Assembly (NCBI GenBank): GCA_963843685.1
Contig: CAWJLO010000009.1
Coordinates: forward strand, 1 to 64,000
Direction of reading: 5' to 3'
Length of the DNA: 64,000 nucleotides
Origin: DASQHL01 sp963843685
GTDB lineage: Bacteria; Chloroflexota; Dehalococcoidia; DSTF01; JACRBR01
The position numbers were made by a program, and so were the translations under genes. Under the pieces are notes generated by a model, which made no database searches, was not told the origin of the DNA, and saw nothing but the letters and a program-made list of their open reading frames with translations. Positions 63,787 through 64,000 of this stretch are shown piece after piece (within the stretch, counting starts at the first letter, position 1; each line of letters begins with the position of its first letter).

Positions 63787-64000
63787 CTACCGGAACATGT
63801 CCTTTTCGGCCGCACGGATCAGCTCCGACGTCGCCGCTTCCGCGGCTTCGTAATCGACGCCGCGCACGATGGCGACGGGCACGCGCGCGAGCTTGCCGTG
63901 CACCAGCTCCGCCGCGGCTGCCAGCTCGTCGACGACGGCCATCTGCGTGACGCGCAGCTCGTAACCCGCGGGGTCGAACTGACCGGCGTAGTCGATGACG
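63787..64000 (-). CDS. cofE: Coenzyme F420:L-glutamate ligase, C-terminal part
   Basis: The start lies beyond the window. The 70 visible residues read IDYAGQFDPAGYELRVTQMA, VVDELAAAAELVHGKLARVP and VAIVRGVDYEAAE, ending AEKDMFR at a TAG (63787-63789). The D-x-x-G-YELRVT and DELAAAAELV-GK...P-A-VRG patterns are those of CofE/FbiB. It adds glutamate to F420-0, so the organism probably makes coenzyme F420. It lies upstream of the alpha/beta hydrolase on the same strand, separated by 11 bases, and is likely co-transcribed. Confidence 0.82.
   Translation of the reverse strand, partial: VIDYAGQFDPAGYELRVTQMAVVDELAAAAELVHGKLARVPVAIVRGVDYEAAEAATSELIRAAEKDMFR

Overview
The window is GC-rich bacterial chromosome, densely packed, with genes mostly on the minus strand and many 1-8 bp stop/start overlaps. 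Gene content suggests a Chloroflexota lineage close to Dehalococcoidia/SAR202-type bacteria. This is an inference from four CaiB/BaiF CoA-transferases, a mycobacterial-style CysM/CysO cysteine pathway, a partial F420 ligase (CofE), DarA, the alpha2-type glycyl-tRNA synthetase, and REP-like hairpins. No rRNA, tRNA, CRISPR array, phage or insertion sequence was seen.

Layout. 0-3 kb: ychF, then two decayed copies of a small exported protein with purine-rich tails, and REP hairpins. 3-12.3 kb: Nudix hydrolase, DUF885 peptidase, diguanylate cyclase, a small ORF followed by structured RNA and a terminator, thrB, GNAT, two CoA-transferases and an ABC1 kinase. 12.5-20.7 kb: XRE/MmyB-type regulator, a third CoA-transferase, a sortase-signal-like protein, a TolB-like lipoprotein, thioesterase, Zn-alcohol dehydrogenase, Baeyer-Villiger-type monooxygenase and a DUF433/DUF5615 toxin-antitoxin pair. 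20.8-24.3 kb: a two-ATPase/two-permease ABC cluster.

24.4-35.2 kb is the most coherent block. An Rrf2 regulator heads an operon of cysK, a MoaD-MoeB fusion, cysO, a VOC protein and cysM. A second operon holds sulfite reductase, cysH, cysC, sat and a Na/Pi-type transporter. Both promoters carry the same roughly 26-bp element, so the two operons probably form one Rrf2-controlled sulfur regulon running from sulfate to cysteine, partly through a protein-thiocarboxylate sulfur carrier.

35-45.4 kb: a Ycf48/BNR-repeat lipoprotein with an 892-bp tandem partial duplication, endonuclease III, an ABC exporter, a 3D-domain protein, thiolase, a DoxX pair, a small four-cysteine protein and enoyl-CoA hydratase. 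45.6-58.9 kb: UspA, a cupin/D-aminoacylase/Gfo-Idh set, a response regulator, two SDRs (one FabL-like), a D-2-hydroxyacid dehydrogenase, DUF58, DarA, glyS, a membrane-anchored Mrr-like nuclease, zinc-ribbon proteins, a methyltransferase, a fourth CoA-transferase and GNAT. 59-64 kb: two broken genes, aldehyde dehydrogenase, HPF, an alpha/beta hydrolase with a duplicated catalytic segment, and the 3' end of cofE.

A caution applies throughout. More than a dozen otherwise intact conserved genes each carry a single 1-2 nt frame break, often readable as a one-base insertion outside homopolymers. Assembly error is the simplest explanation, so most frame breaks here should not be read as biology before the reads are checked.
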